From Hornefia porci (lineage in GTDB: Bacteria > Bacillota > Clostridia > Peptostreptococcales > Anaerovoracaceae), in contig NZ_MJIE01000001.1 of the NCBI RefSeq assembly GCF_001940235.1, forward strand, positions 1 to 64,000: a stretch of 64,000 nucleotides of DNA, in the 5' to 3' direction. A model generated the notes under the pieces. That model had not been told where the DNA came from. It made no database searches and was given only the letters and a program-made list of their open reading frames with translations. Positions 46,011 to 54,461 of the stretch are shown here, piece after piece. Every line of letters begins with the position of its first letter. Position 1 is the first letter of the stretch. The translations under genes were made by a program, and so were the position numbers.

Positions 46011-48611
46011 ATGAACATTGAAAGATATACACAGAATGCGCAGAACGCGGTTGTGGAATGCCAGAATATCGGCGTTTCGGAGGGTCATCAGGTCCTGGAC
46101 GGGGAGCATCTGCACCTTGCCCTGCTGATGCAGAAGGAAGGGCTGATACCCAAGCTTGTGAAGTATATGGGCGCGGATCCCACGGCGATGATCGCCGATC
46201 TGGAGGCAGAGATGGAGAAGATCCCGAAGGTTTCCGGGAACGCGGACAACGTTTATGCGTCCAGACGGCTGAACAAGCTGTTTATCGATGCAGAGAAGCT
46301 GGCAGATCAGATGAAGGATGAATATGTCAGTGTGGAGCATCTCTATCTTGCGCTGCTTGCCGAGAAGGGAACGCCGTCGGCGCGTCTGTTCAGCAAGTAT
46401 TCGATTACAAAGGAGAAGTTCCTGGATGCTTTGTCAAAGGTGAGAGGAAATCAGCGGGTCACCAGCCAGAATCCGGAGGAGAATTATGAGGCTCTGGAGA
46501 AATACGGCCGCGATCTGGTGGAAATGGCCCGGCAGGGCAAGCTGGATCCGGTAATCGGCAGGGATGCGGAGATCCGCCACACCATTCAGATCCTTTCCCG
46601 CCGTACAAAGAATAATCCGGTGCTCATCGGCGAGCCAGGCGTCGGCAAGACCGCCGTTGTCGAGGGACTTGCCCAGAGAATTCTGAAGGGCGATGTTCCG
46701 GAAGGACTGAAGGATAAAACTATTTTTGCGCTGGATATGGGCGCGCTGATTGCGGGCGCCAAATTCCGGGGCGAGTTTGAGGAACGGCTGAAGGCCGTGC
46801 TGAATGAGGTGGAGAAGTCGGAAGGGCGGATTCTTCTGTTCATCGACGAGATCCATAATATCGTCGGAGCCGGACGGACGGAGGGCTCCATGGACGCAGG
46901 CAACCTGCTTAAGCCGAAACTGGCAAGAGGAGAGCTGCACTGTATCGGCGCGACTACGCTGGACGAATATCGCAAATACATCGAAAAGGATGCGGCGCTG
47001 GAGCGCCGGTTCCAGAAGGTGCTAGTGGATCAGCCGAGCGTAGAGGATACGATTTCCATTCTGCGTGGACTGAAGGAACGGTTTGAAATCCATCACGGAG
47101 TCCGTATTACGGATAATGCGCTGATTGCCTGCGCCAGACTGTCGGACAGGTATATTACCGACCGGTTCCTGCCGGACAAAGCCATTGACCTGATGGACGA
47201 GGCGGCGGCGCGGATCCGTACTGAAATCGACAGCATGCCGGCAGAGCTGGACGAGATCAGCCGCAAGATTATGCAGCTGGAGATTGAACGGCAGGCGCTG
47301 AGCAAGGAGGACGACAAGGCTTCCAGGGCAAGGCTTGCCGCGCTGGAGAAGGAGCTTGCGCAGCTGAACGATGAAAACTCTGCGATGCGGGCACAGTGGG
47401 AAGGCGAGAAGAAAGCTATTTCCGCTGTGAAGGAAACCAAGAAGGAGATTGAAAACGTCCGTCAGCAGATGGAAGAGGCGGAACGGAATTACGATCTGGA
47501 GCGGCTGGCGAAGCTGAAGTACGGAGATCTTCCCGCACTGGAGAAGAAGCTCGAGGCGGAGAAGGCCAAGTCCGACGCGGCGGAGGAAAACCGCCTGCTG
47601 AAGGAGGAGGTCGGCGAAGAAGAAATCGCAGAGGTGGTTTCGTCCTGGACCGGTATTCCGGTTGCGAAGCTGGTGGAGACTGAGCGGGACAAGCTGCTGC
47701 GTCTGCCTGAGATTCTGCACAAAAGAGTCGTGGGCCAGGATGAGGGTGTTCAGTCTGTGGCGGAGGCCATCCTGCGCGCCAGAGCAGGGCTGAAGAATGA
47801 AAACCGGCCTATTGGTTCCTTTATTTTCCTGGGGCCCACCGGCGTAGGCAAGACCGAGCTGGCGAAATCACTGTCGGAGGCTCTGTTCGACAGCGAAAAG
47901 AATCTGATTCGTATCGATATGTCCGAATACATGGAGAAGCACTCCGTTTCCAGACTGGTGGGAGCGCCTCCGGGATATGTTGGATACGATGAGGGCGGGC
48001 AGCTGACGGAGGCGGTCCGCAGGAGACCGTACAGCGTTATTCTGTTCGATGAGATTGAAAAGGCTCATCCGGATGTTTTCAACATTCTGCTGCAGCTTCT
48101 GGACGACGGCCGTCTGACGGACAATCAGGGACGCACGGTGGATTTCAAGAATACGATTATCATTATGACGTCCAACATCGGGAGCGCAGAGCTGATCGAC
48201 AATATTTCCCAGGACGGGCGCATAGATCCCGCGGTCAGAGACCGGGTGGAGGGAGAACTGAAAAACTACTTCCGTCCTGAGTTCCTGAACCGGATTGACG
48301 ATATCATCGTGTTCAGCCCGCTGACAGAGGAGCAGATCGTGAAGATTATCGAGCTGTCCATGAAGTCGCTGGAAAGCCGCCTGGCGGAGAGGGATATCAC
48401 CCTGACGCTGACGGACGCCGCGAAGCGCAGAATTGCGGACGAGGCCTACGAGCCCGCCTATGGTGCGAGACCGGTCAAGAGATATCTGCAGAAGCATATC
48501 GAGACGCAGCTTGCGGAAATGATTATTCGCGGGGACGTCTACGACGGAACCGGCGTCACAGTGGATGCGGACGAGAACGGACTCACATTCCATACGAAGC
48601 AGGAAGCTTAA
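46011..48611 (+). CDS. clpB: ATP-dependent chaperone ClpB
   Basis: ClpB is the hexameric AAA+ disaggregase that works with DnaK. The 866-residue protein has the N domain (double Clp repeat, residues 1-145), NBD1 with GEPGVGKTA near 206, a coiled-coil middle domain (about 400-520), and NBD2 with GPTGVGKTE near 606 and [12 protein letters not shown]. The middle domain separates it from ClpC/ClpA. I start it at the ATG at 46011 after GAGGGGGTG. CIRCE control fits class I heat-shock regulation. Confidence 0.96.
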   Translation: MNIERYTQNAQNAVVECQNIGVSEGHQVLDGEHLHLALLMQKEGLIPKLVKYMGADPTAMIADLEAEMEKIPKVSGNADNVYASRRLNKLFIDAEKLADQMKDEYVSVEHLYLALLAEKGTPSARLFSKYSITKEKFLDALSKVRGNQRVTSQNPEENYEALEKYGRDLVEMARQGKLDPVIGRDAEIRHTIQILSRRTKNNPVLIGEPGVGKTAVVEGLAQRILKGDVPEGLKDKTIFALDMGALIAGAKFRGEFEERLKAVLNEVEKSEGRILLFIDEIHNIVGAGRTEGSMDAGNLLKPKLARGELHCIGATTLDEYRKYIEKDAALERRFQKVLVDQPSVEDTISILRGLKERFEIHHGVRITDNALIACARLSDRYITDRFLPDKAIDLMDEAAARIRTEIDSMPAELDEISRKIMQLEIERQALSKEDDKASRARLAALEKELAQLNDENSAMRAQWEGEKKAISAVKETKKEIENVRQQMEEAERNYDLERLAKLKYGDLPALEKKLEAEKAKSDAAEENRLLKEEVGEEEIAEVVSSWTGIPVAKLVETERDKLLRLPEILHKRVVGQDEGVQSVAEAILRARAGLKNENRPIGSFIFLGPTGVGKTELAKSLSEALFDSEKNLIRIDMSEYMEKHSVSRLVGAPPGYVGYDEGGQLTEAVRRRPYSVILFDEIEKAHPDVFNILLQLLDDGRLTDNQGRTVDFKNTIIIMTSNIGSAELIDNISQDGRIDPAVRDRVEGELKNYFRPEFLNRIDDIIVFSPLTEEQIVKIIELSMKSLESRLAERDITLTLTDAAKRRIADEAYEPAYGARPVKRYLQKHIETQLAEMIIRGDVYDGTGVTVDADENGLTFHTKQEA

Positions 48612-48634
48612 CTGAATACGTACAGAACAAAAAG

Positions 48635-48759
48635 ACCGCGCCTGCCGCGTGCTCCGGACAGCAGTTTTGAAGCTGCAGAATTGACGGAGCACCGCGGCGG
48701 CGCGGTTTTGAAGTTGCAGAATTGGCGAAGTGCCGCGGCGGCGCGGTTTGTTTTGTCGT
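48635..48759 (+). terminator. clpB terminator within a duplicated 41-bp segment
   Basis: ACCGCGCCTGCCGCGTGCTC (from 48635) pairs with GAGCACCGCGGCGGCGCGGT (48687-48706), followed by TTTT. The segment TTTTGAAGYTGCAGAATTG plus the GCCGCGGCGGCGCGGTT block is then repeated at about 48706-48750, followed by TTGTTTTG. This gives a second possible terminator half. It closes the clpB unit. Confidence 0.65.
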
Positions 48760-48797
48760 AAAATGCCGGATGGGATAGGCCGGCCGAAAGGGAGGGC

Positions 48798-49460
48798 CTA
48801 TTTGAATTTCCTTTTGGCGGAGTTTTCCATGTGCCGCTTCATCGCCGCCGCGCCGGCCTCGGGATCACCGTCTCCGAAGGCGTCGTAGATGTCGCGGTGC
48901 TCCGCGAGCACATCCCGGAGGTAATTGGGAGCATAATAGTTGGACGGATTGCAGTGGCGGAGGTACAGCTGGTACGCCGACAGCTGCTGGAGCATCATAC
49001 GGTTGTGAGTGGCGTGATAGATGATCTGATGAAATGCGATGTTGATGTTCAGCATTTTCGGGATGTCGTTTTTCATCGTGTAGAATTCCATGAACGCAAA
49101 GGTTTCGTCCAGCTCGGACATTTCCGTTTCTGTTATCCGCTCGATTGCCCAGCGGACCGCGGTGACTTCTCCCTGAGAGCGGAGCACGTAGATATCGTGG
49201 ATATCCTGTTCCGTCAGAGCTTTTACAAAGGCGCCCCGGTTGGGGATGGTCATAATCAGGCCGTCCGCCTCCAGCTGCCTCAGAGCTTCCCGAACCGGCG
49301 TGCGGCTGACGCCGTACTGATTGCAGATTTTGATCTCTGTAAGCTTTTCACCGTCCTCCAGCTTGCCGGTCAGAATATCCTCCTGAAGCTTGGAAAAAAG
49401 ATTGCTGGATAACGGCAGGTTATTATTTTGTTCATCCTCCAGATATTGAATGATTGACAT
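48798..49460 (-). CDS. GntR family transcriptional regulator (FadR subfamily)
   Basis: A 220-residue regulator. The N-terminal winged helix shows CNQYGVSRTPVREALRQLEADGL in outline (residues about 45-75), and the C-terminal FCD effector domain is all-helical with metal-ligand-type His residues (NIAFHQIIYHATHN). FCD proteins usually bind small carboxylates. It is monocistronic and leftward, with GAGGAG before the ATG at 49460. Targets and ligand are unknown; the nearest candidate operator is its own repeat-bearing leader. Confidence 0.88.
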   Translation of the reverse strand: MSIIQYLEDEQNNNLPLSSNLFSKLQEDILTGKLEDGEKLTEIKICNQYGVSRTPVREALRQLEADGLIMTIPNRGAFVKALTEQDIHDIYVLRSQGEVTAVRWAIERITETEMSELDETFAFMEFYTMKNDIPKMLNINIAFHQIIYHATHNRMMLQQLSAYQLYLRHCNPSNYYAPNYLRDVLAEHRDIYDAFGDGDPEAGAAAMKRHMENSAKRKFK

Positions 49461-49487
49461 GTGTCACTCCTCGGTAATTCGTAAATT

Positions 49488-49612
49488 GCATCTGCTCATC
49501 AGGTTTCCGCCGGAAAGTTCCTGTCGATAAGTTTCTGTCGATAAGTTTCTGTCGATAAGTTTCCTCCGGAAAGTCTCCGCCAAACCTGACGGACGCTGAC
49601 GGTGCTTCCGTC
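49488..49612. repeat. Diverged R2-like element with 14-bp tandem repeat in the gntR leader
   Basis: CTGCTCATCAGGTTTCC and AAACCTGACGGACGCTGACGG resemble the ends of R2b (CTGCTCATTAAGTCC and GGACTTAACGGGCGCTGACGG). Between them GATAAGTTTCTGTC is repeated three times (about 49526-49563). GGAAAG/CTTTCC arms flank the array. It lies in the 5' untranslated region of gntR. Confidence 0.6.
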
Positions 49613-49619
49613 CTTGAAT

Positions 49620-49648
49620 ATTATACGGGAATCACAGGGCCCGGTCAA
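49620..49648 (-). promoter_or_regulatory. Predicted gntR promoter
   Basis: On the minus strand TTGACC (49648-49643) and TATAAT (49625-49620) with a 17-base spacer. The leader of about 150 bases passes through the tandem repeat at 49526. Confidence 0.7.
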
Positions 49649-49717
49649 GGAGGCTGCTGCACATGAGGGGCTCCCGACTGCGCGCTGCACATGACGGTCT
49701 CCCGACTGCCGCGCCCG

Positions 49718-49900
49718 GGGGGTCTTCCGACAATGTTTTTGAAAATCGTCGGCATAATAGGTTTTGCAGGTTAATTATTAACCCACAAAACCTACAAACT
49801 CGTCGCATCACAAAAAGGGTTCCGGGAAAGGGACGAAGACTCCCACCCGGCATACCGGAATTGTCAATACCGCGTCTCACGCTATTCCTGCAACCGAATG
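49718..49900. repeat. R1 repeat, copy A
   Basis: About 183 bases running from GGGGTCTTCCGACAATG to CAACCGAATG. Its core is the palindrome AGGTTTTGCAGGTTAATTA + TTAACCCACAAAACCT. It is followed by a conserved tail with GGGTTCCGGGAAAGGG and CCGGCATACCGGAATTGTC. A near-identical inverted copy lies at 50793-50974. It contains no ORF of note. The stretch 49650-49717 before it has GCTGCACATGA and CTCCCGACTGC duplications. Confidence 0.9.
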
Positions 49901-50027
49901 TTCTCCCGAATCGACCGCTTATCGAAAAAGAGTGGCGTGCTGCCCTTTATTTGACTATACTGTACACACAGACATGATTTTATCACAAATATATTGCAGA
50001 GGATATGCTGCAGCAGGGGGTGATATA

Positions 50028-50267
50028 TTGCGAATCGAAATACAGGTCGATCCGAACTGCAAGGAGCCGAAGCTTTTGATACTGACGAATCAGGTGACGA
50101 ATGAAATCAGGGAACTGGTCCGGCGTCTGTCCGTCGATGTTCCGCAGATACTCATCGGTTTTGACCTGAGCTTTACAGGTACAATCGGTGTCCGGATGTC
50201 TGATGGCACGACCAGCTATGCATCCAGAAGATATGTGTCAAAAATCAAACAGCGGTTAGAAATGTGA
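50028..50267 (+). pseudogene. LytTR-family regulator with an internal deletion
   Basis: The 79-residue ORF starts at a TTG (50028) after GGGGGTGAT. Residues 1-43 (IEIQVDPNCKEPKLLILTNQ onward) match the start of small LytTR regulators, and residues 44-79 (DLSFTGTIGVRMSDGTTSY, then RRYVSKIKQRL) match their extreme C-terminus. From memory of the family, about 65-75 middle residues, including most of the LytTR DNA-binding domain, are missing in frame near 50158-50165. The DUF3021 partner follows 11 bases later. Probably nonfunctional. Confidence 0.75.
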
Positions 50268-50278
50268 GGTATATTCAA

Positions 50279-50762
50279 ATGAAGAGAAAAGCTTTTATTC
50301 GAGGAATGCTGGGCATTCCGAAAGGTATTGCTATCTGTTTTTTTTCTGGCCATCGTTAATTCTCTTATTGTCGGAGACGGCAGATTCTACGCCTGTACTC
50401 CCGCGTTTGCCGATACAGTGGGAAGCGAAATCACGGCAGTAATTTTACAGACTCTGCTGTCCGGTCTGGTGGGAATTGTCTTCGGAGCCTCATCTGTGAT
50501 TTGGGACATAGAGGACTGGAGCATCGCAAAACAAAGTGGATTTTTCTTTGCAATAGCAGCCGCTGCGCTTATGCCGGCAGGTTACGCTCTGAACTGGATG
50601 GATCGCAGCGCGAGAGGCATTTTCGGTTTCTTCCTGATATTCGCTGCAGTATTTGTGATAATCTGGTTCACTATGTACCTTGCCTGGAGACACAAAATCC
50701 GAAAACTGAACCGGGATGTTGAGCAGAAAAACAGAGTGCGGCTTATGTTTGCGGACATATAA
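50279..50762 (+). pseudogene. DUF3021 membrane protein with frameshift in a T8 run
   Basis: DUF3021 proteins are four-helix membrane proteins usually encoded beside a LytTR regulator. Here the ATG at 50279 reads about 22 residues (GMLGIPKGIAICFF) and then goes out of frame in the eight-T run 50338-50345. With seven Ts the reading continues as LAIVNSLIVGDGRFYACTP through three more membrane segments to 50762. The restored protein is about 160 residues. The run could be a true mutation, a phase-variable tract or a sequencing error. Confidence 0.75.
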
Positions 50763-50792
50763 AGATGCAGAGGATACGGGGGCAGGCTTTTG

Positions 50793-50974
50793 CATTCGGT
50801 TGAAGGAATAATGTGAGGCTCGGTATCGACAATTCCGGTATGCCGGGTGGGAGTCTCTGCCCCTTTCCCGGAACCCTTTTTGTGATGCGACGAGTTTGTA
50901 GGTTTTGTGGGTTAATAATTAACCTACAAAACCTATTTTGCCGGCGATTTTCAAAAACAATGTCGGAAGACCCC
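50793..50974. repeat. R1 repeat, copy B (inverted relative to copy A)
   Basis: The reverse complement of this segment matches 49718-49900 over its whole length with roughly a tenth of positions different. Differences include GTAGG for GCAGG in the core and CAGAG for ACGAAG in the tail. Copies A and B face each other around 892 bases that hold the LytTR/DUF3021 pair. CTCGAGTGCAG-type sequence follows at about 51000. Confidence 0.9.
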
Positions 50975-51030
50975 TGAGTGCTGCACCGTGAGCTCCCCCC
51001 TCGAGTGCAGCTCCCGCCGGGCGGGGTTCC

Positions 51031-51059
51031 TTGCGTTTTTGTGCATCCGGTAATATAAT
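51031..51059 (+). promoter_or_regulatory. Predicted nth promoter giving a leaderless transcript
   Basis: TTGCGT (51031-51036) and TATAAT (51054-51059) with a 17-base spacer. The expected start, 6-8 bases after the -10, falls on or beside the A of the nth ATG at 51067. The only G-rich sequence before the ATG is too close to act as a normal ribosome site. Confidence 0.6.
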
Positions 51060-51066
51060 AGGGGGC

Positions 51067-51690
51067 ATGGATAAGAAAAGAGTAACAAAGATTCTGGATC
51101 TGCTTGAGGCAGAATATCCGGATGCCGGGTGTGCGCTGCATCATCAGAACCCTTTTGAACTTCTGGTGGCGACGGTGCTTTCCGCACAGACTACGGATAA
51201 GAGTGTAAATCAGGTCACGCCTGAGCTGTTTCAGGCATATCCCGACGCCCGGGCGCTGGCTGAGGCGGAGCCCGGAGAAGTAGAGCAGTATATCCGTCGT
51301 ATCGGGATGTATAAAACCAAGTCGAAAAACATCGTTGCTTTGGCGCGAAAGCTCTGCGATGAGTACAGCGGCCGGGTTCCCAATGATTACGATGCGCTGG
51401 TGTCGCTTCCCGGCGTGGGCCGTAAGACTGCCAATGTGGTGCAGTCAGTCGCTTTTGGGGTACAAAGGATTGCGGTGGACACGCATGTGTTCCGTGTCAG
51501 CAACCGTATCGGTCTGGTTTGCGAAAAAAATGTGCTGGACACAGAAAAGGCACTGATGAGGACCATCCCGGAAAACCGGTGGACGGACACTCACCACTGC
51601 CTGATTTTTCATGGAAGAAATTGCTGCACTGCCAGAAAACCGCATTGTGAGGAATGCTGTATTGCGGCGCTCTGCGAGCAGAACCTGTAA
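51067..51690 (+). CDS. nth: Endonuclease III
   Basis: Nth is a DNA glycosylase/AP lyase for oxidised pyrimidines. The 207-residue protein has TVLSAQTTDKSVN, the helix-hairpin-helix LPGVGRKTANVV with the catalytic Lys, the catalytic Asp in AVDTHVFRVSNR, and the C-terminal 4Fe-4S site with C-6-C-2-C-5-C spacing. I start it at the ATG at 51067. Its TAA stop is the first part of the tandem array unit. Likely monocistronic. Confidence 0.94.
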   Translation: MDKKRVTKILDLLEAEYPDAGCALHHQNPFELLVATVLSAQTTDKSVNQVTPELFQAYPDARALAEAEPGEVEQYIRRIGMYKTKSKNIVALARKLCDEYSGRVPNDYDALVSLPGVGRKTANVVQSVAFGVQRIAVDTHVFRVSNRIGLVCEKNVLDTEKALMRTIPENRWTDTHHCLIFHGRNCCTARKPHCEECCIAALCEQNL

Positions 51691-52303
51691 ACCGCCACGC
51701 ACTAAAGTGCTGCGGTTCTGGCATGGGCGCTACATCGCCTCTGTCTTCGCCTTCGGCTCGCCAGTCGGCGTGTTAGCGGCCGCCGCCGTAAACCGCCACG
51801 CACTAAAGTGCTGCGATTCTGGCATGGGCGCTACATCGCCTCTGTCTTCGCCTTCGGCTCGCCAGTCGGCGTGTTAGCGGCCGCCGCCGTAAACCGCCAC
51901 GCACTAAAGTGCTGCGATTCTGGCATGGGCGCTACATCGCCTCTGTCTTCGCCTTCGGCTCGCCAGTCGGCGTGTTAGCGGCCGCCGCCGTAAACCGCCA
52001 CGCACTAAAGTGCTGCGATTCTGGCATGGGCGCTACATCGCCTCTGTCTTCGCCTTCGGCTCGCCAGTCGGCGTGTTAGCGGCCGCCGCCGTAAACCGCC
52101 ACGCACTAAAGTGCTGCGGTTCTGACATGGGACCTGCATCAGCTCTGCGGCGCTTTGGCTTGCAGTCGCTGTGCCAGGTCTCCAGCGTTAGCGGCCGCCG
52201 CCGTAAACCGCCACGCACTAAAGTGCTGCGGTTCTGGCATGGGAGCTACATCGCCTCTGTCTTCGCCTTCGGCTCGCCAGTCGGCGTGTTAGCGGCCGCA
52301 GCA
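51687..52303. repeat. Six-copy tandem array, ~101-bp unit
   Basis: Units begin GTAAACCGCCACGCAC at 51687, 51788, 51889, 51990, 52091 and 52203. The first four are 101 bases and nearly identical; the fifth is 112 bases and diverged in the middle; the sixth ends in the SEC-C gene. Each contains the hairpin GCACTAAAGTGC and ends GTTAGCGGCCGCCGCC. The unit starts with the nth stop codon and ends with the last codons of the SEC-C gene, so the array looks like a multiplied intergenic spacer. Because 101 is not divisible by three, the long frames across it are not genes. Confidence 0.95.
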
Positions 52304-52789
52304 ATTTTTGTATTTTTTGCCGCTGCCGCAGGGGCAGGGGTCGTTTCTGCCGGGCTTTTTCGGGGCGTGGTAGATTTTGGATTTTTTGTATTCCTTTGAA
52401 ATCCTTTTGCGTGTGTCTTCATCGAGGACGCCTGACCAGGCCTCCAGGGAGTAGAGATGAGGCGCGTCGGCCTGCCACATATTATAATACAGCTTTTCAA
52501 AATCGACGTCCAGGTCGATGGCGGAGTCCTCGGTCATGGACTCGATATCGAGACTGTCGCCGTTCTTCAGGCTGTTTTCTATGCCGTCCAGGAATCCTTC
52601 AAAGATGACCGGACGAACCTCGAATTTTTCGGACAGCTCGCCCAGGGCTCCGGTCAGATGCTCGTCATGGTGCTCCAGAATACGAGAGTAGATTTTCATT
52701 TCAGCCTTGCAGTACTCATCCCAGAACGCCTCAAAGGTGTCGTCTGTCTGGTTTTCCAGCAGGGTTTTCCAGTCAGTGTATAAACTCAT
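52289..52789 (-). CDS. SEC-C metal-binding domain protein
   Basis: A 166-residue, mostly acidic helical protein ending in a SEC-C motif, [18 protein letters not shown], the zinc-binding tail also found in SecA. The N-terminal 140 residues match no domain I can name. It overlaps the hom stop by 4 bases, so it is co-transcribed with homoserine dehydrogenase, though no functional link is known. Its final Gly-Arg-stop codons are repeated in every unit of the downstream tandem array. Confidence 0.82.
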   Translation of the reverse strand: MSLYTDWKTLLENQTDDTFEAFWDEYCKAEMKIYSRILEHHDEHLTGALGELSEKFEVRPVIFEGFLDGIENSLKNGDSLDIESMTEDSAIDLDVDFEKLYYNMWQADAPHLYSLEAWSGVLDEDTRKRISKEYKKSKIYHAPKKPGRNDPCPCGSGKKYKNCCGR

Positions 52790-53763
52790 TTTAATGCCTC
52801 CGTTCTCATGATGGAAATAATGTCGCCGACGATGGCGCTTCCGGTGGGCAGCGCTCCGGCGCCCTTACCGTAGAACATGACCTCGTCCACAGCGTTTCCG
52901 GTGATATAGATGGCGTTGAACTCGTTATTAACGCCGGCCAGAGGATGATCCAGAGGGATCTCCATAGGACGGATCTCGAAGCTGAGACCGCCGTCGTTGG
53001 CTACCGCTGCCTTTGCAATGAGCTTGATTTTGCAGCCCCTCTCGCGGGCGGCCGCGATATCGTCCATCGTGACGCCGGTAATTCCCACGGTCGGGATATC
53101 CTGCGGCGGTACATACCGGTCGAAGGCCAGCGCCATCAGAATCGACAGCTTGTTGGCGACATCGATTCCCTCCACGTCCGCAGTGGGGTCGGCCTCCGCG
53201 AAGCCCTTCGCCTGTGCGTCCTTCAGCACATCATCATAAGAGAGACCTTCGTCGCCCATCTTGGTGAGAATATAATTGGTCGTTCCGTTCAGAATTCCCA
53301 TGACCTCCGTAAATACATTGCCCGCCAGAGCCTCTGTAATCGCGGTCAGAGCAGGAATTCCGCCGCCGACACAGGCCTCGATGCGGATCTGCACGCCGCT
53401 GTCCTCAGCGGCTTTTTTCAGCTTGCCGTAGTTCGCGGCGACAGCCGCTTTATTCGGCGTTACAACATTTTTCCCGTTTTCCAGCGCCTTCAGCATCCAG
53501 GAACTGGACGGCTCGATTCCGCCGAGTGATTCCACAACGATGTCGATATCGTCTGCGGACAGAATATCATCCACATTCTGCGTCACGACGGAAGGATCCA
53601 CACCGTGCGCTTCGACTGCTTTCTGATTGATCTCCAGGATCCGGGTCACCTCGTAGTCAACGCCGGTCCGCCTGCATATGACGTCCCTGTTGTCTCTCAG
53701 GATGTCGTAGGTCCCGCCGCCGACCGTCCCCAGTCCGAGAATTCCGATGTTGATTTTTTTCAT
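52786..53763 (-). CDS. hom: Homoserine dehydrogenase, short form
   Basis: Hom reduces aspartate semialdehyde to homoserine for threonine and methionine. The 325-residue protein starts at the ATG at 53763 after AGGAGG. It has [42 protein letters not shown] and [13 protein letters not shown]. It ends without the C-terminal ACT domain of the common 430-residue form, so feedback by threonine through that domain should be absent. An AT-rich promoter region with TATAAT lies upstream, though its -35 is unclear. Confidence 0.94.
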   Translation of the reverse strand: MKKINIGILGLGTVGGGTYDILRDNRDVICRRTGVDYEVTRILEINQKAVEAHGVDPSVVTQNVDDILSADDIDIVVESLGGIEPSSSWMLKALENGKNVVTPNKAAVAANYGKLKKAAEDSGVQIRIEACVGGGIPALTAITEALAGNVFTEVMGILNGTTNYILTKMGDEGLSYDDVLKDAQAKGFAEADPTADVEGIDVANKLSILMALAFDRYVPPQDIPTVGITGVTMDDIAAARERGCKIKLIAKAAVANDGGLSFEIRPMEIPLDHPLAGVNNEFNAIYITGNAVDEVMFYGKGAGALPTGSAIVGDIISIMRTEALK

Positions 53764-53930
53764 AATTCCTCCTAAAACGTAGCTTTCCGGTTCATTATAT
53801 AACAAATATAAAATTTTGTCTTTATCTTTTGTCAAAAAACAAGTATGATGATATCGGTCGGATCTCTTCAGAGGATCAGGAAGGGAAACCCGGCCGGAGC
53901 ATCGGAAAACACAGGAGGGAGAAATACGCC

Positions 53931-54401
53931 ATGGCATTGCATATCGTTTTCGTAGAGCCGGAGATTCCGCCGAATACGGGCAATATCGCGCGGACCTGCG
54001 CGGCGACGGATTCTGTGCTGCATCTGGTGGAGCCGCTGGGCTTCCGCATCGATGACAGGGCTGTGCGCAGGGCGGGATTGGATTACTGGCCGTACGTGAA
54101 GCTGCGGGTGCATCCGGATCTCAAAAGCTTCATGGAGGAGTACAGAGAGAACAGGATGTTTTTCGCGACAACAAAGGGCGGTTCCCTCTATACCGAGGTC
54201 GCGTACCGCGACGGGGATATGCTTTTGTTCGGCAGGGAAACCCGGGGGCTTCCGCGGGAGCTGCTGGAGTCTCACAGAGAACAGACCGTACGGATTCCCA
54301 TGAGCGAAAATACCCGTCTGCGATCGCTGAATCTGGCGAATTCCGCCAACATAATTTTGTTCGAAGCGCTGCGTCAGTTAGGCTTTCCGGGGTTGAAATA
54401 G
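53931..54401 (+). CDS. trmL: tRNA (cytidine/uridine-34-2'-O)-methyltransferase TrmL
   Basis: TrmL is a SPOUT-class enzyme that 2'-O-methylates the wobble base of tRNA-Leu species. The 156-residue protein begins HIVFVEPEIPPNTGNIARTC and has the knot motifs LLFGRETRGLP and RSLNLANSANIILFEALRQ. I chose the ATG at 53931 after AGGAGGGAG over an in-frame start about 100 bases upstream. The rpoN promoter overlaps its last codons. Confidence 0.93.
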   Translation: MALHIVFVEPEIPPNTGNIARTCAATDSVLHLVEPLGFRIDDRAVRRAGLDYWPYVKLRVHPDLKSFMEEYRENRMFFATTKGGSLYTEVAYRDGDMLLFGRETRGLPRELLESHREQTVRIPMSENTRLRSLNLANSANIILFEALRQLGFPGLK

Positions 54402-54420
54402 CGCCCCGGTATGGTATAAT
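54393..54420 (+). promoter_or_regulatory. Predicted rpoN promoter
   Basis: TTGAAA (54393-54398), a 16-base spacer and TATAAT (54415-54420), preceded by TATGG as an extended -10. The -35 lies in the final codons of trmL. Confidence 0.75.
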
Positions 54421-54461
54421 ATTTGCATAAAGAAAGATAACGAAATCAGGCAGAGGAAACA

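Noticed and set aside
51687..52303. CRISPR array
   Set aside because: The units are contiguous copies of about 101 bases without unique spacers, and no cas genes are present.
51611..52399. Plus-strand ORFs (88 and 129 codons) across the tandem array
   Set aside because: They are produced by a 101-base repeat that shifts frame each unit; they have no start signals and the real genes are nth and the minus-strand SEC-C gene.
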